Part shown: in pieces, positions 62,744-64,000 of the stretch | Layout: every line of letters begins with the position of its first letter | How positions within the stretch are numbered: the stretch's first letter is position 1 | From: Saprospiraceae bacterium | GTDB taxonomy: Bacteria > Bacteroidota > Bacteroidia > Chitinophagales > Saprospiraceae | Assembly: GCA_029251525.1 (NCBI GenBank) | Contig: JAQXDE010000066.1 | Span: forward strand, 248,001-312,000 | Length of the DNA: 64,000 nt | Direction: 5' to 3' | The notes under the pieces: generated by a model | What the model saw: the letters and a program-made list of their open reading frames with translations, nothing else | Database searches by the model: none | What the model was told of the DNA's origin: nothing | Translations under genes and position numbers: made by a program

Positions 62744-64000
62744 ATGACGGATAAAGTAAAATTCATAGAAGATATTAATAGTGGTTATACATTTAAAGGG
62801 AGCTCTATCATCCTCGGTGGAGCAATGGTTGACAAAGAATGCCAGACTAATTCTTTAGTGAAAATCCCTATGAAAATGATGAACCGCCATGGACTTATAG
62901 CAGGGGCAACTGGTTCTGGAAAAACGAAGACTTTGCAGATTCTTGCAGAGCAGCTTTCTACTAATAGTGTTCCGGTTTTATTGATGGATATCAAAGGTGA
63001 TTTGAGTGGAATTGCGGCGGAAAGCCCTGGACATCCAAAGATTGATGAGCGACATGAGAAGATTGGGCTGCCATTTGATGCAGGAACAAGTCCTGTTGAG
63101 TTTTTGACTTTGTCAGATGAGAAGGGGGCTAGATTAAGAGCAACTGTCACCGAATTTGGACCAGTTCTTTTTTCTAAAATATTAGATCTGACAGATACTC
63201 AATCAGGAATAGTGGCAGTAGCGTTTAAGTATTGTGATGATAAAAGCTTACCATTATTGGACTTAAAAGATTTTAGAAAAGTGTTGCAATGGATGACAGG
63301 AGAAGGTAAAAAAGAAGTGCAAGGTGAGTATGGGAGAATGTCAACTGCTTCGACTGGTGCAATTATTAGAAAAATTGTAGTCCTTGAACAACAAGGAGCA
63401 GATATTTTTTTTGGAGAACGTTCTTTTGATGTAGATGATTTGATTAGGCTAGATGAAAATGGAAAAGGAATGGTATCGATTTTGAGATTGACAGATATTC
63501 AAGATAAACCAAAGTTGTTTTCGACTTTTATGTTGCAAATGTTGGCAGAGGTTTATGCTACGTTCCCAGAGGAGGGAGATTTGGAACAACCAAAGTTGGT
63601 TATTTTTATTGACGAGGCACACTTGGTTTTTCAAAATGCATCGAAAGCTTTGTTAGAACAAATTGAAGCTATCGTTAAATTAATTCGATCAAAGGGAGTT
63701 GGACTTTTCTTTGTTACTCAAAATCCAACAGATATTCCTGATGCTGTATTGGGACAGTTAGGTATGAAAATACAGCATGCGCTTCGTGCATTTACAGCCA
63801 AGGATCGAAAGGCAATAAAGTTATCAGCACAAAATTATCCTGATTCTGATTACTACGATGTAGAGAAATTGCTTACTGAACTTGGAATAGGAGAGGCGTT
63901 GGTAACCGTTTTAAATGAAAAGGGTATTCCGACACCACTTGCACACACAATGTTACGAGCTCCACAATCAAGAATGGATATTTTGGTAGATAAAGAAATC
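62744..64000 (+). CDS. HerA-like helicase/DUF853 ATPase, 3' end outside window (partial)
   Basis: The frame runs from an ATG at 62744 to the window edge (419 codons), so it is C-terminally truncated by the window. It starts MTDKVKFIEDINSGYTFKGS and has Walker A HGLIAGATGSGKTKTLQILA, Walker B PKLVIFIDEAHLVFQNASKA, and GVGLFFVTQNPTDIPDAVLG with the sensor region. KIQHALRAFTAKDRKAIKLS is typical of the DUF853/HerA-like family, whose members are about 500 aa. These hexameric ATPases are thought to act in DNA translocation or repair, but this stand-alone type has no settled function. It has no visible NurA or nuclease fusion in the window. Confidence 0.92.
   Translation, partial: MTDKVKFIEDINSGYTFKGSSIILGGAMVDKECQTNSLVKIPMKMMNRHGLIAGATGSGKTKTLQILAEQLSTNSVPVLLMDIKGDLSGIAAESPGHPKIDERHEKIGLPFDAGTSPVEFLTLSDEKGARLRATVTEFGPVLFSKILDLTDTQSGIVAVAFKYCDDKSLPLLDLKDFRKVLQWMTGEGKKEVQGEYGRMSTASTGAIIRKIVVLEQQGADIFFGERSFDVDDLIRLDENGKGMVSILRLTDIQDKPKLFSTFMLQMLAEVYATFPEEGDLEQPKLVIFIDEAHLVFQNASKALLEQIEAIVKLIRSKGVGLFFVTQNPTDIPDAVLGQLGMKIQHALRAFTAKDRKAIKLSAQNYPDSDYYDVEKLLTELGIGEALVTVLNEKGIPTPLAHTMLRAPQSRMDILVDKEI

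Noticed and set aside
62785-63150. 121-codon minus-strand ORF opposite the HerA-like gene
   Set aside because: Antisense shadow of a coding frame with clear Walker motifs.

Overview
The window looks like a chromosomal segment of an AT-rich (by eye about one third G+C), probably marine or aquatic member of the Bacteroidota. The evidence is: five proteins with C-terminal type IX secretion (T9SS type A) sorting domains, SprB and HYR repeats, DUF5686, DUF1501/DUF1800 and twitch radical SAM families, many 'LxxC' lipoproteins, and several TAnnTTTG promoter -7 boxes. A Saprospiraceae-like lineage is my best guess, but this is inference from family content only. I see no phage, insertion sequence, plasmid or CRISPR locus. 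Most of the window is ordinary core or lineage-specific chromosome.

Layout. 1-3257 (minus): end of a cell-surface polysaccharide cluster (flippase and two GT4 glycosyltransferases, the last cut by the window edge). 3392-6432: DoxX, a small lipoprotein and a helix-hairpin-helix outer-membrane protein. 6495-6938 (minus): a decayed GyrI-like regulator pseudogene, invisible to simple ORF calling. 7049-11529 (minus): leucine operon leuA-leuC-leuD-leuB, with a strong intrinsic terminator or attenuator between leuA and leuC. 11763-17392: a 520-residue helical protein, a DUF5686 surface protein and HMG-CoA lyase. 18422-25236: T9SS-exported FG-GAP/ASPIC protein, T9SS-exported five-haem cytochrome and small membrane/lipoproteins. 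25483-26830: tRNA-Ser(UGA) and tRNA-Thr(UGU) flanking an SdiA-regulated-like lipoprotein. 26897-31976 (minus): FMN glutamate synthase-like enzyme and a DUF1800-DUF1501 pair. 32783-39070 (minus): a giant (about 2095 aa) thioredoxin-fold/SprB/Ig-repeat T9SS protein. 39405-46663 (minus): LysM protein, an outer-membrane beta-barrel and a 1044-aa TPR protein. 46968-54416: SGNH hydrolase, aldose epimerase-like protein, penicillin-acylase-type hydrolase, secreted endonuclease I, twitch radical SAM protein and a lipoprotein. 54638-64000: ornithine aminotransferase with a cysteine-rich insert, fasciclin lipoprotein, a flavoprotein, a single-domain response regulator, DUF3293, YidC, a membrane-anchored DNA/RNA nuclease and the start of a HerA-like ATPase.

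How the genes fit together. The dominant theme is the cell envelope: outer-membrane barrels, lipoproteins, T9SS cargo and the YidC insertase. The metabolic genes cover leucine biosynthesis, HMG-CoA cleavage, ornithine transamination and probable glutamate synthesis. Intrinsic terminators and TAnnTTTG boxes let most transcription units be bounded.

I did not find a clear new multi-gene system. The observations I would check first are the leuA-leuC terminator combined with a LeuA lacking its feedback domain, the giant thioredoxin-fold adhesin-like protein, the DUF1501 protein with both a Tat-like signal and a T9SS domain, the T9SS-tailed multihaem cytochrome, the cysteine insert in ornithine aminotransferase, and the GyrI-like pseudogene.
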